Notes: generated from the letters alone by a model not told the origin. A stretch of DNA of 64,000 bases from Leptolyngbyaceae cyanobacterium RM1_1_2 (GCA_012032345.1 JAAUQI010000015.1:28025-92024); one strand, 5' to 3'. Positions 17,105-26,081 are shown, numbered from the stretch's first letter. Numbers and translations: made by a program.

Positions 17105-17330
17105 GCGTAAAACTTCACATGAAAAGAATGTGTCTCCATATTCTAATAGAGTCTACCTGTAGCCGTAATAGCGTCTAGCTAACACCCTGAACCGTAACTA
17201 TCTGTTACAAGCTGAGTGGATAGTTTGGCGCAGGCTCAGGAACTATGAAAATATAAGATACGAGTACAAAAAAACTAATCTATAAACGACTTCTCTACAC
17301 TCAACCTACCGATGTTGGAGGCTAGCACTC

Positions 17331-17513
17331 ATGGGGCTTCAAGAATCTCGTGGACAAGGCGATCATTCAGGGTTTATTCGGATACATAAAAGAAACAATC
17401 GTCACATTCAGTACCGAGAGGTGATAAACAGGCTACAAGACCCGGAGGTTCACATTGACCGGCAGCAACTAAACCGCTGTCTGCAAGCTTTAGAAAGCTT
17501 CTCTGGTGAGTAG
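17331..17513 (+). CDS. Small basic protein, 60 aa, unknown function
   Basis: ATG at 17331 with GGAGG nine bases upstream. The product is polar and rich in R, H, Q and N (IRIHKRNNRHIQYREVINRL), with amphipathic helices and no membrane segment. I do not recognise a domain. The good RBS and an isolated position between hflX and the CAAD gene support a real small gene; a nucleic-acid-binding role would be a guess. Confidence 0.5.
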   Translation: MGLQESRGQGDHSGFIRIHKRNNRHIQYREVINRLQDPEVHIDRQQLNRCLQALESFSGE

Positions 17514-17730
17514 TTTGAGCTGGCAGAGGGTAATTTTGGCCTTTTCAGCCTGCGGAGCAAGGGATTCTTAGCTTAATACATAGTATAGTTAAAAACTGCT
17601 TGAGCTTTGGTTCAAAGACAGAGTCTATTTGAAAATTGGGACAATTCGGACTATAACTCTGCTATCGCTAAACGTTAGCTAGTTTTTTCTTTAACAAGAT
17701 AGTCCTAGTTTGTGATTCAGATGAGTGAAT

Positions 17731-18165
17731 ATGAGTACTGACATAAAACCAGAATCTTCTCTACCAGAAGCGACCGAACCTGCTAGCACCAACGCAGGTT
17801 CAGTGAGTCCGACGATGACGACTGTCCGCTCTGAGGAACCTGACCAGTGGCAAAAGATCTGGTCTCGGATCTCCGTGCTTCTGGCAGACTTGCCTGACTA
17901 TGTTACAGATTTTTTCAGGCAGTATCGGCGTCCGATTACGACCATTGGCCTGATCTTGGCGGCTTTAGTTTCAGTAAAGCTGATGCTGGCTGTTCTCAGC
18001 GCCATTAACGATATTCCTCTGCTCTCACCGCTGTTTGAGCTAATCGGTTTGGGCTACGTAGCGTGGTTTGTCTACCGATATCTGCTTAAGGCTTCTAATC
18101 GTAAAGAGCTAATTGAGGACTTTAACTCGCTTAAAGATCAGGTTCTAGGCCGCAACGCAGTCTAG
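17731..18165 (+). CDS. CAAD-domain membrane protein (CURT1-like)
   Basis: 144 aa from ATG 17731; a GTG six bases earlier is also in frame. Residues 1-45 are a disordered acidic leader. The CAAD domain follows: an amphipathic helix (WSRISVLLADLPDYVTDFF), two TM helices (ITTIGLILAALVSVKLMLAVLSA and LLSPLFELIGLGYVAWFVYR), and the conserved YLLKASNRKELIEDFNSLK helix. Stand-alone CAAD proteins in cyanobacteria correspond to the CURT1 family, which bends thylakoid membranes; the domain is also appended to some aminoacyl-tRNA synthetases. Followed by a probable terminator at 18197. Confidence 0.88.
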   Translation: MSTDIKPESSLPEATEPASTNAGSVSPTMTTVRSEEPDQWQKIWSRISVLLADLPDYVTDFFRQYRRPITTIGLILAALVSVKLMLAVLSAINDIPLLSPLFELIGLGYVAWFVYRYLLKASNRKELIEDFNSLKDQVLGRNAV

Positions 18166-18196
18166 CTGAGCCAGATCAGCATTCCTCAATTTTTGT

Positions 18197-18227
18197 CCCT
18201 CGTCCGGAGCTTCAGGCGGGGTTTTTT
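18197..18227 (+). terminator. Probable intrinsic terminator after the CAAD gene
   Basis: CCC(T)CG(T)CC pairs with GGCGGGG, with two bulged T residues, and is followed directly by six T. It lies 32 bp after the stop codon. Confidence 0.6.
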
Positions 18228-18286
18228 GACTGCGGTAGTAAGTTTCTTCATACAAACCCGATGTCAGGCGGTGATTTAATGGGCCT

Positions 18287-19252
18287 ATGAAAGCGATCGC
18301 TATCAATCAATACGGCTCAGCAGACGTTTTGAAAGTTATGGAGCTGCCCGAACCCGAACTCAGGCCGGACGGGCTGAAGGTTAAAATTCATGCGGCCAGC
18401 GTGAATCCGATAGATTGGAAGCTGCGTCAGGGCCAGCTGAAGCTGCTTTCTGGCAGTAACTTCCCCAAAATCTTGGGCAGTGATTTAGCCGGAGAGGTCG
18501 TGGCCTGCGGCGATCGCATTACAACCTTTAAGCCGGGTGATGAAATCTATGCTTTTCTCAATCCGCTGGCAGGGGGAGCCTACGCCGAGTATGCGATGAT
18601 ACCGGAGGCGATCGCCTGCTTTAAGCCCAAGAATCTCAACTATAGTCAAGCCGCAGCGGTTCCCTTGGCGGCAACCACTGCGCTACAGGCTCTGCGCGAT
18701 CTGGGCAATTTGCAGGGCGCACAGGATGTTTTGATTAACGGTGCTTCGGGAGGCGTGGGTAGCTTTGCGGTGCAAATTGCTAAAGCTTTTGGGGCTAGGG
18801 TGACGGGGGTCTGTAGCAGCCGCAACTTTGAGCTAATGGAGGCGCTCAACTGCGATCGCATGATTGATTACAAAGCTGAAAACTTTACTCAATTGCCAGA
18901 GAAATACGACCTGATTTTTGATGCGGTCGGCCAAAAAACCTTTCGTCAGTGCAAGCGGGTACTCAAGCGTCGGGGACTTTATATTTCAACTTTGCCCAGC
19001 CCCCAAACTCTAATTCAAGTAGCCCTCACCAGCTTTCTACCAGGCAAGACCTGCAAGCTTGTGCTAGCCCAGTCCCGAGGCAGCGACCTCGCCTATCTGC
19101 AAAGCCTGATTGAGACCGAGCAGGTCAAACCTGTCTGCGATCGCGTTTTTCCTCTAGCAGAAACCGCAGACGCCCACCGCTATAGCGAAACCAAACGGGC
19201 CGTCGGCAAAATAATCATTGCCGTTATAGAGACTGATTTAAGGACTGACTGA
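18287..19252 (+). CDS. NAD(P)-dependent zinc-free alcohol dehydrogenase / quinone oxidoreductase (MDR family)
   Basis: 321 aa. GroES-like N-terminal domain (MKAIAINQYGSADVLKVMELPEPE, ASVNPIDWKLRQG, LGSDLAGEVVACG) and a Rossmann domain with GASGGVGSFAVQIAKAFGARVTGVCS near 150-175. The cysteine ligands of zinc-dependent alcohol dehydrogenases are absent, as in quinone oxidoreductases and enoyl reductases. Cytosolic NADPH-dependent reductase of unknown natural substrate. It is convergent with an old yellow enzyme (12 bp between stops); both could handle reactive carbonyls, but co-regulation is not shown. Confidence 0.85.
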   Translation: MKAIAINQYGSADVLKVMELPEPELRPDGLKVKIHAASVNPIDWKLRQGQLKLLSGSNFPKILGSDLAGEVVACGDRITTFKPGDEIYAFLNPLAGGAYAEYAMIPEAIACFKPKNLNYSQAAAVPLAATTALQALRDLGNLQGAQDVLINGASGGVGSFAVQIAKAFGARVTGVCSSRNFELMEALNCDRMIDYKAENFTQLPEKYDLIFDAVGQKTFRQCKRVLKRRGLYISTLPSPQTLIQVALTSFLPGKTCKLVLAQSRGSDLAYLQSLIETEQVKPVCDRVFPLAETADAHRYSETKRAVGKIIIAVIETDLRTD

Positions 19253-19264
19253 AGGGGCGTTCTA

Positions 19265-20362
19265 TTACATCAGGCTCGGCTTGAGCGAGTCGGCCAAAAA
19301 CGGGTAGTCGATATAGCCATGCTCATCGCCGCCGTAGAACGTTGAGCGATGGTACTGGTTAAGGGGCGCGTCTAGCTTAAATCGCTCAGGCAAATCGGGA
19401 TTGGCAATAAAGAGACGCCCATAGGCGATCAGATCGGCCTGGCCGTCAGCTAGAACCTGATTGCCCTTGGCTTTGTCATAGCCATCCGCCGCAATCAAGG
19501 TGCCGCTATAAACCTGACGCAAGTAGCCAGTGCCAATGGCAGACTGGTCTTCGCCCGGTCTGGGTTCAATGATGTGGAGGTAGGACAGATTGAAGCCGTT
19601 GAGCTGCTCGGCTAAATAGCGGTAGAGCGCTTCTGGATTAGAGTCAGACATGTCATTAAAGCTGCCGCTGGGCGAGAGGCGAATGCCAACGCGATCGCTG
19701 CCCCAAACCTCAACGACCGCCGCTGTCACCTCCAGCAGCAGACGCGCCCGGTTTTCAACTGAGCCACCGTAGCGATCGCGGCGCTGATTAGCCCCGTCTC
19801 GCAAAAACTGATCTAACAGATACCCGTTAGCCGAGTGAATCTCTACTCCATCAAACCCAGCGGCCAGCGCATTTTTAGCCCCTTGACGATATTGCTCTAC
19901 AACACCCGAAATTTCCTCAGTCTCTAGGGCGCGAGGCGTCACAAAAGGCTGCATACCCTCATAGGTCATTGCCTCGCCTTCAGGCTTGATGGCGCTGGGG
20001 GCCACAGGTAGCGCTCCAGCGGGCTGAAGCGCTGGGTGAGAAATGCGACCCACGTGCCAGAGCTGCAAAAAAATACGTCCGCCCTTCCTGTGCACCGCTG
20101 CTGTGACCTTTTGCCAAGCGGCTACCTGCACCTCCGAGTGAATACCGGGCGTGTCTGCATACCCCACCCCCTGAGGCGAAACCTGAGTCGCTTCTGTAAT
20201 GATTAATCCGGCTGAAGCGCGCTGAGAATAATAAATTTGATGAACGGGCTGAGGTACGTTGCCGGTGGCTCGGTTGCGGGTGAGGGGTGCCATCACCATG
20301 CGGTTGGCCAGCAAATAGCGACCCAGCTGAACCGGGGTGAATAGGTCGATTTGAGCAGTCAT
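19265..20362 (-). CDS. Alkene reductase, old yellow enzyme family
   Basis: 365 aa from the ATG at 20362, preceded by AGGAG seven bases upstream. FMN-dependent TIM barrel: LANRMVMAPLTRNRA at the start, QLWHVGRISHP (family QLWH..R), the substrate-binding H...N pair in GVEIHSANGYLLDQFL, RRDRYGGSVENRARLL, and YGRLFIANPDLP. Reduces activated C=C bonds of enones, nitro compounds and N-ethylmaleimide using NADPH. It is divergent from an ArsR-type regulator with a strong dyad between them at 20423..20450, which suggests electrophile- or redox-dependent control. Confidence 0.93.
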   Translation of the reverse strand: MTAQIDLFTPVQLGRYLLANRMVMAPLTRNRATGNVPQPVHQIYYSQRASAGLIITEATQVSPQGVGYADTPGIHSEVQVAAWQKVTAAVHRKGGRIFLQLWHVGRISHPALQPAGALPVAPSAIKPEGEAMTYEGMQPFVTPRALETEEISGVVEQYRQGAKNALAAGFDGVEIHSANGYLLDQFLRDGANQRRDRYGGSVENRARLLLEVTAAVVEVWGSDRVGIRLSPSGSFNDMSDSNPEALYRYLAEQLNGFNLSYLHIIEPRPGEDQSAIGTGYLRQVYSGTLIAADGYDKAKGNQVLADGQADLIAYGRLFIANPDLPERFKLDAPLNQYHRSTFYGGDEHGYIDYPFLADSLKPSLM

Positions 20363-20422
20363 CAAGCAACTCCTAAGACTGGTAAGACTGGACTAAAACG
20401 CTGCTAGAAATCGCAGTCATTT

Positions 20423-20450
20423 CAATTGTTCAAAAATTATCGAACAATTG
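20423..20450. promoter_or_regulatory. Inverted-repeat operator between OYE gene and ArsR-type regulator
   Basis: Perfect 9-bp arms CAATTGTTC (20423..20431) and GAACAATTG (20442..20450) separated by 10 bp. It is 33 bp upstream of the regulator start and 61 bp upstream of the reductase start. The position and symmetry fit the binding site of the ArsR-type protein controlling both genes. Confidence 0.7.
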
Positions 20451-20482
20451 GAGAGTAACATGCCTGCTGTCATAATGCAAAC

Positions 20483-20794
20483 ATGAGGACTCTAAATCAC
20501 CCTGCAACAGAAGACATCTCTCTATCGGCGGTTCTCTATGCGTTGAGCGACAACTATCGCTTAGAAATTATCCGTCGCTTAGCAGGTCACAAAGAGCTAA
20601 CCTGTGGCGGCCTAGCCCTGCCCGTTGCTAAGTCTACGCTTTCTCACCATTTCAAAGTGCTGCGAGAAGCAGGGCTAATCTACAGCCGTACCGAAGGTCG
20701 GGAATGCTATAACTCTCTGCGCCAGGAAGATCTTGAGCAGCGGTTTCCGGGGCTGCTGTCAGCGGTTTTAGCGGCGGCTCAGCCACTGGTGTAG
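20483..20794 (+). CDS. ArsR-family winged-helix transcriptional regulator
   Basis: 103 aa. Winged HTH: VLYALSDNYRLEIIRRLAGH, then ELTCGGLALPVAKSTLSHHFKVLREAGLI (recognition helix) and a wing SRTEGRECYNSLRQEDLEQRFPG. Two cysteines (LTCGG and RECYN) might sense redox state or electrophiles; a classical ELCVCDL metal site is absent. It is divergent from the old yellow enzyme gene and flanked by a dyad operator, the usual arrangement for a local repressor. Confidence 0.88.
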   Translation: MRTLNHPATEDISLSAVLYALSDNYRLEIIRRLAGHKELTCGGLALPVAKSTLSHHFKVLREAGLIYSRTEGRECYNSLRQEDLEQRFPGLLSAVLAAAQPLV

Positions 20795-20798
20795 AAGA

Positions 20799-21782
20799 TT
20801 AGCTGTAGCCAAGCCGCTGTAGAGTAGTGCCTGCAATTTCGTTGATAATTGCCAGGTCTGTTGTCGAAAGCTGAGATCCAGCCCCGACTGTGCCTTTATT
20901 GACTAGCTTGCCGGCTCCTTTGTGCTTTTGCCGCTTAATGTCTGTGGCCTGAGCGATGGGTTCTACGACTTCTGGCCGCTGATCAATTTGGGCAAAGTCT
21001 AAAATTTTTTGCAGTTCTACAGTTGTTTGGCTACGCAGTGTTTCGTAGCGCACTCGGTGAATGCGATTTTTGAAGGCGTCTACTTGACGAAAGCGATCGC
21101 CGTACTCAATGCAGGTTTTCCAGTTGGCAATGACCTGCTCTGTATTTTGACGCGCCCAGGCTTCTAGTGTTGCAAAAGCCTGGTAGGAAGCCCTGACATC
21201 GCGGCCATCCCGGACAATCTCTATAATCTTTGCCTCCGGGAAAGAGTTGAGAATAACGTCTACAAATTTGACATTGATCGGCGTTTTTTCAACCAAAACC
21301 TGATGACATGGCTGGCGATGCTGGGAAAAATAACCGTCTAAAACTAGCCGAATTAGCTGCTTGGCCTGATCGGGTTCTTTGAGGTCGGCGTAATGTGTGC
21401 GCACAGTGCGAATATACTTTTGTAAGTCAGCACGGCTCACGGCATGGTGTGGCCCTACTTTTTCCTGCTTGCTGGCGTAGGCGTCGTAATATTTCAACAC
21501 GCCTCGCCAAAGGTCGTTTGAGGATATACCCTTTAAAATTGGCAGCAGACCATAAACTTTAATCAGGCTTCTAGCCGCTCTGAGCCGCTGCTGTAAAGAC
21601 AGGGGGGCTGTCTTTACAAACGGGTTATAAAATACATTGTAGAGATAGGTTTCTGGCCCAATAGCTAATACCTGGGGATGTTCGGCTAGCATTTGCTTCA
21701 GCCAAGTCGTTCCCGATCGAGGGCAACCGACGACAAAAAGCTTGTTGCAGGGTTGTACAGGCAGTGATAATAAGTTTGACAA
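20799..21782 (-). CDS. Sulfotransferase family protein
   Basis: 327 aa from a TTG start. The 5'-phosphosulfate-binding loop is VVGCPRSGTTWLKQML at ~18-31 and the 3'-phosphate motif is IIEIVRDGRDVRASYQAF near 190-205, as in PAPS-dependent sulfotransferases. Cytosolic; it transfers sulfate to a hydroxyl or amine of an unknown acceptor, perhaps a polysaccharide or lipid. sat, the sulfate-activating enzyme, is in the window at 47417 but not linked. The gene ends 4 bp from the convergent ArsR gene. Confidence 0.88.
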   Translation of the reverse strand: MSNLLSLPVQPCNKLFVVGCPRSGTTWLKQMLAEHPQVLAIGPETYLYNVFYNPFVKTAPLSLQQRLRAARSLIKVYGLLPILKGISSNDLWRGVLKYYDAYASKQEKVGPHHAVSRADLQKYIRTVRTHYADLKEPDQAKQLIRLVLDGYFSQHRQPCHQVLVEKTPINVKFVDVILNSFPEAKIIEIVRDGRDVRASYQAFATLEAWARQNTEQVIANWKTCIEYGDRFRQVDAFKNRIHRVRYETLRSQTTVELQKILDFAQIDQRPEVVEPIAQATDIKRQKHKGAGKLVNKGTVGAGSQLSTTDLAIINEIAGTTLQRLGYS

Positions 21783-22011
21783 GGTAACTTCAAATCCGAT
21801 GAGCGACTGGTATTAGCGCAGGTAATCAAACTGATTTAGAGCGCAGTAATTATCTTCTTCGCTAAGCCTACCCGGCTGTTTGGCTTGAGTAACTTGTCTG
21901 GCGATCGCTAGCAATTAGAGATGCAAAACTTCAGGTAATGTATTCGAGACTGCATGTGAGTTAGCCCTAAGTTTTATAGGCTTAACAGCATAGTTTATCC
22001 AACCTGTTTTT

Positions 22012-22662
22012 ATGCCAAATCAGCTCAGTTTTAATCAAGCACAAAAATCAATTCGCAAAGCCGCCAAGCGTGTTCTTACTGAGAAAGGCTTAAACCCTAG
22101 CACTCGCAAAGGCAATAAGGAGTTTGATTTTCTGCTGCAGCAGCTTAGCTCAGTTGTTTTTGCCTCGGATCAAGCCGCGATCGCAGCAGGAGAGCAGCTT
22201 GGTGAAAAAATTGCTGAACTTTCGCAGCAGCAGAATAAGCAAGATCTCGATCGCGGGGTCATTCGTCATCTAGCCATGAAAACTGACTGGGTCGCCGAGT
22301 TAGGACTTACGGTTGCTAGTGTCTCCGCTGCGGCTACTCCCCCGGCTGTGATAGAGTCTCAATCGACAGCAGCGCCGATAAGTGCGCCTACGCAAGAAAT
22401 TCACTCTGCAACCACCTCGCCTGCTGATATTGCCGATACAGAAGATGTTACTCCGGCAGCAGCAGCGGCTGAAACTCCGGCGGATATTGAGACAGAACCT
22501 GAAGCAGCCGCACCTGAAGCACCTGAAGCTGTATCTGAAGAGCTTGAAGCAGCCACACTTGAAGCACCTGAAGCTATGTCTGAAGAGTTAGAAGTTACTG
22601 AGGCCAAAGAAACAGACGCGGCACCTGAGGCGATCGCGGCAGAAGACGAAACTGAAGACTAG
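22012..22662 (+). CDS. Conserved-looking protein with Ala/Glu/Pro-rich repetitive tail, unknown function
   Basis: 216 aa. Residues 1-105 look folded and helical (FNQAQKSIRKAAKRVLTEKG, FDFLLQQLSSVVFASDQAAIAA). Residues ~115-216 are a low-complexity, acidic Ala/Glu/Pro/Thr tail with a near-tandem repeat of APEAPEAVSEELE and LEAPEAMSEELE. No membrane segment or known domain. The stop codon TAG is contributed by the first bases of a MITE-like element (22659..22768), so the present C-terminus may be shortened relative to the ancestor. Confidence 0.6.
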   Translation: MPNQLSFNQAQKSIRKAAKRVLTEKGLNPSTRKGNKEFDFLLQQLSSVVFASDQAAIAAGEQLGEKIAELSQQQNKQDLDRGVIRHLAMKTDWVAELGLTVASVSAAATPPAVIESQSTAAPISAPTQEIHSATTSPADIADTEDVTPAAAAAETPADIETEPEAAAPEAPEAVSEELEAATLEAPEAMSEELEVTEAKETDAAPEAIAAEDETED

Positions 22663-22768
22663 TGCAGCGTCAGCACTTAGTTTTGGGGTGATGCATAGTT
22701 TGTAGTTAGTGCTTCAGCGCTAAAGCACTGACTACCAACCCCAATTTGTAGCTGTGACAATGCACTAG
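22659..22768. mobile_element. MITE-like element, copy A
   Basis: 110 bp beginning CTAGTGCAGCGTC and ending GTGACAATGCACTAG. Ends are inverted (CTAGTGC/GCACTAG) and the next internal blocks are also inverse-complementary. The centre is a strong hairpin at 22702..22735 (GTAGTTAGTGCTT...AAGCACTGACTAC). A second copy with the same ends lies at 40481..40591; related central hairpins are at 31097..31190. No coding capacity, so probably mobilised in trans. Confidence 0.75.
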
Positions 22769-22907
22769 GAGTCTCCGGTACAAGTTTGGCTAATATCCCG
22801 AGAGCAGAGTCTGCGGGTGGATAGGTGAATGGGCGGTAGCCGTGTGGTCACCACGATGTGCTTCATGCAGCGCTTTAAAGCTGCTGAACGCTCGTAGACC
22901 TCCTGAG

Positions 22908-23894
22908 CTATTCGTCTGTTCCCCACCAGCTGCGCATTTTGTTGGCTAAGGTTGCACGAGTGCTTTTCTTTTGAAACTTTTCTTCTGGGTTTTCCACTTC
23001 TGAAACAGGCACAAAAACAGTGAGATTGCTGGGCAAGCATTTCACTTCAATTGGGGTTTCGCCCATAACTTCACCGTCTAGCACTACTTTTTGCGGTGGA
23101 TCGGTGCTAATTCTTATCTGTTTGGCTCGAAAGTGGCCTACATTATTGTGCTGAGCATGACTGTTGGTGATTGCGGAGCGTAAGAGTTCATAAGAGGCCG
23201 CGATCGCATCAGAAACGCTTTCAGGAGCCACAATAGTGATGTCTAAAAGACCATCGTCTACCTCAATTTGGTCAGGCCCTTGAGCCAAAACCGAAGTAGC
23301 TGGGGCAGCGTTGGCGATTGTGACGGCTGCCGCTGACGTCTCCATTCTTCCTGCCTCAGTCTCTATTTTGATATCAAAGCGATCAAAATCCTTTAGCTCC
23401 CGAATTCCTGCAATTAGGTAGGCTAGAGGCCCGAATCTATTTTTTGCCTTGCGGTCGGTGCGCTCGACCGCTTTAGCTTCAAAACCTATTCCCGCTAGCA
23501 GCAGCATTGGTCGCTCATTACAAAGAGCCATGTCTAGCTTTTGCTGAGCGCCCGTCAAGATCACCTCGCAGGCACCTGCAATATTTTCAGGAATACTCAG
23601 TGCTTTAGCAAAAGCATTCGCAGTTCCTCGCGGAATGATACCCAAACAGATTTCGCTATCAATTAGAGCAGACGTAACACAGGAAACAGTTCCATCTCCG
23701 CCCGATACAATGATTATCTCTGCACCTTGTTCAACAGCCTGGTGAGCTAAAGAATCTGCCTCTAGTTCCGGCGTCGTTTTGTGTACTGAAAGCTCAAATT
23801 CGGATTGCAGCCTAGAACAAATATCTGAAAGTTCTGTATCTGCATCTCCTTTGCCAGCAGCAGGGTTAAAAATCAAATGAACTTTTTGACTCAT
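22908..23894 (-). CDS. YegS/DAGK-family lipid kinase
   Basis: 328 aa from ATG 23894 (MSQKVHLIFNPAAGKGDAD). Diacylglycerol-kinase catalytic fold: NPAAGKG nucleotide loop, IIIVSGGDGTVSCVTSALI, LGIIPRGTANAFAKALSIP, then a C-terminal beta-sandwich with PDQIEVDDGLLDITIV. Phosphorylates diacylglycerol, sphingoid or another lipid at the membrane surface. A leftward start at 23921 exists but is less likely. A terminator for the upstream gene lies 38 bp before it, so it is transcribed separately. Confidence 0.88.
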   Translation of the reverse strand: MSQKVHLIFNPAAGKGDADTELSDICSRLQSEFELSVHKTTPELEADSLAHQAVEQGAEIIIVSGGDGTVSCVTSALIDSEICLGIIPRGTANAFAKALSIPENIAGACEVILTGAQQKLDMALCNERPMLLLAGIGFEAKAVERTDRKAKNRFGPLAYLIAGIRELKDFDRFDIKIETEAGRMETSAAAVTIANAAPATSVLAQGPDQIEVDDGLLDITIVAPESVSDAIAASYELLRSAITNSHAQHNNVGHFRAKQIRISTDPPQKVVLDGEVMGETPIEVKCLPSNLTVFVPVSEVENPEEKFQKKSTRATLANKMRSWWGTDE

Positions 23895-23931
23895 TGCATC
23901 TAAAGCTCTGCAATAAAACAAATGAAGGAGC

Positions 23932-23980
23932 GATAAAAAAATAAAAAAATCCCTGCAGCAGAGACAGCAGCAAGGATTTT
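23932..23980 (-). terminator. Intrinsic terminator downstream of the GlsB-like gene
   Basis: On the minus strand, AATCCTTGCTGC pairs imperfectly (10 of 12) with GCTGCAGGGATT and is followed by TTTTTTTATTTTTTT. Confidence 0.8.
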
Positions 23981-24033
23981 GGCCTAGCCAATCTTATAAG
24001 AAACGTAGACTGAAGCTAGCTTAAAGCTCTTAA

Positions 24034-24303
24034 CTAGGCAGTCCGACGGCTAATAAGACCCCACAGGAAGATAGCGATGATAGCGCCGACAATTGCGAGA
24101 ATAATGCCTGGGATGCTAAGCGTAGCGGCAGTTAGCTGCAGAGTACCTGTAGTCAGCAGCGTCGCCAGCGTACCGCCGATAAAAGCTCCGATGACGCCTA
24201 GTACTAGAGTAGCTAGTATGCCGCCGCCCTGATTACCAGGGTAAATAGCTTTACCAATTGCACCCGCGATTAAACCTAAAACGATCCAAGCTAAAATATT
24301 CAT
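24034..24303 (-). CDS. GlsB/YeaQ/YmgE family small membrane protein
   Basis: 89 aa. Three hydrophobic helices with Gly-rich motifs: MNILAWIVLGLIAGAIGKAI, GNQGGGILATLVLGVIGAFIGG, and LSIPGIILAIVGAIIAIFLW. This is the transglycosylase-associated/GlsB stress-response family, inner membrane, molecular role unclear. It ends in a good intrinsic terminator. Confidence 0.88.
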   Translation of the reverse strand: MNILAWIVLGLIAGAIGKAIYPGNQGGGILATLVLGVIGAFIGGTLATLLTTGTLQLTAATLSIPGIILAIVGAIIAIFLWGLISRRTA

Positions 24304-24576
24304 GTTTTTTGCTCCTTTGACTGTATTTCTTTGTGGGCTGTTTCATTCCTGGTATAAGCTTATAAAACCTATCTGTTCGCTGCGTCTGTCATCAGATATA
24401 GCTAGCCCTAGACGGAAGAGTGAGTTTTAATAGAGGCCAATAAAAAGTAAGCTTTTGTTTTTTCTAGAGCTCTTCAAAGAATGCTTTAAAGGTCTCTTGT
24501 AAGGTATCGCTATTCCAATCTTCCTAAATTTCCCTTGAAAAAAGTGGGATTCCCAAGCAGATTCCTCCCTTTCCAA

Positions 24577-25911
24577 TTACCGAAATCCTTTAGACTTGGT
24601 CTTCTTTGACTTTTTCCTAGCTTTAGGCGGCTCTACCTCAGCGATCGCGTCCTGAAATAAGTTGTGCAGGTGAATTGGGACGCTAGCAATCTCTGGCAGC
24701 TCTGGCGTGGTGCGCTTGCCAAATTCTTGTAGCAAGGCGTCTAGGTTAGAAAGCTCAAATTCAGGGCGATCGAGGGCTTGTCGCAGCACAGAGGTTAGCG
24801 CCTCGGGGTGCTGCTGGGCCAGCCGCTGCCAGGTAAAAGCGGTGATTTCGGGATCTTTAAGCCACTGTAGGGCCAGAGTTTGAGCCGCTTCTGAATCTGG
24901 TGCTTCTGAACCTGATGCTTCTGGGCTAAGCAGGTCTTGAAACTTAGCGTAGCTGAGGACAAACTGCTGCCCCCAGCGCGGATCTGCCAGGACAGTCACC
25001 CGCTCGGCCCGTTTCAGGGGCGTCGGCAGCTCTACTTTAGGCATGACCATTTTATTGGCCTGAGTATTTTTCAGGGTTTTTGAGATCACATTGGCCCCAA
25101 TCCCCAGTGAGTCAGACATCGCTGCGATGTCTGACTCTTCTAAACCAACCTCGTCTGCCATCTCAGCCAGGGACTGATTTTGATCAATGCCTGCTTCGGC
25201 CAGCCGTTTTTGGGAACTGCTTTCCTGAAATGCCTGAATCTTTTTGTTGAGTTCATAGCCAGAAAGTGTTAGCTGATCTGACTTGAAGAAATCTAAGAAC
25301 TCGTCGTGATATTTCTGTACTGACTGCCACGCTTCTTCTAGCAAATTGGGCGCATCGCTGTAGAGAGCTGAACGGTAGTTGTCCTTAAATTCACCGATTA
25401 CGACCGCTAGTTTGGGCTTGCCCAGTTTTCCCTTAAAGACACAAGGCCCGCTCAGCATCCATGTGTTCCTATCGGGGTCAAGCGGCGCCAGCCGGGTAAG
25501 CAAAATTTCTCCCGGCTGGAAGCGCTGCCGCTGCTCGGTCGTGTCATCAACGGTGACACTGTAGGACTTGGTGGTAAGCCAGTTCATCAGGGTCAGCTCG
25601 GTTTCAGACTGGGCCTTGACTTCAAACAGGCCCAAAAAGCTGTGCTGCCAGCCTTGCAGCAGCGATCGCTGGTCTGAAGTCAAATCAGGATGGGCCTCGA
25701 TAAACAGATCGATTGGAGCGCGATCGCCGATGCGTCCTTCAGATAAAAAGGTATCTGTTACCAGCTCTTGCTGATGAGCATCTGAGCTGCGTCCTCTAAG
25801 CTGCTCGGCAGCAAAAGTTTCAAGAGCGATCGCCAGATCGCCTTCAGCTTCAAGCACAAAGTCCTCTAAGTCTTGCTTAAGCTGCCGGGCTGCGTTTAGC
25901 CGAGTCGTCAT
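24577..25911 (-). CDS. Hypothetical protein, 444 aa
   Basis: Start ATG 25911 (MTTRLNAARQLKQDLEDFV) preferred over an in-frame TTG nine bases upstream. Soluble, acidic, helix-rich N-terminus. A central segment EILLTRLAPLDPDRNTWMLSG followed by FKGKLGKPKLAVVIGEFKDNYR looks like a small beta domain. ~230-300 is Gln/Ser/Glu-rich, and the C-terminus is Lys-rich (ARKKSKKTKSKGFR). I see no catalytic motif and do not recognise the family. It is divergent from the M48 protease gene. Confidence 0.7.
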   Translation of the reverse strand: MTTRLNAARQLKQDLEDFVLEAEGDLAIALETFAAEQLRGRSSDAHQQELVTDTFLSEGRIGDRAPIDLFIEAHPDLTSDQRSLLQGWQHSFLGLFEVKAQSETELTLMNWLTTKSYSVTVDDTTEQRQRFQPGEILLTRLAPLDPDRNTWMLSGPCVFKGKLGKPKLAVVIGEFKDNYRSALYSDAPNLLEEAWQSVQKYHDEFLDFFKSDQLTLSGYELNKKIQAFQESSSQKRLAEAGIDQNQSLAEMADEVGLEESDIAAMSDSLGIGANVISKTLKNTQANKMVMPKVELPTPLKRAERVTVLADPRWGQQFVLSYAKFQDLLSPEASGSEAPDSEAAQTLALQWLKDPEITAFTWQRLAQQHPEALTSVLRQALDRPEFELSNLDALLQEFGKRTTPELPEIASVPIHLHNLFQDAIAEVEPPKARKKSKKTKSKGFR

Positions 25912-26081
25912 GCGAGGCAATAATAAAGATTTGTTTAGATACTATCAGTCCCGGCTCAGTTTCAGATCGGCTGCTCGACAGAATTTAGCAAATTCCTGTG
26001 CTTGACCTACCCCGCGACTGATTTATCAAGAGACGCAGTATCGTATACTTGGCACCAGCCTGTGTCAGCTTAAAAATCGGT

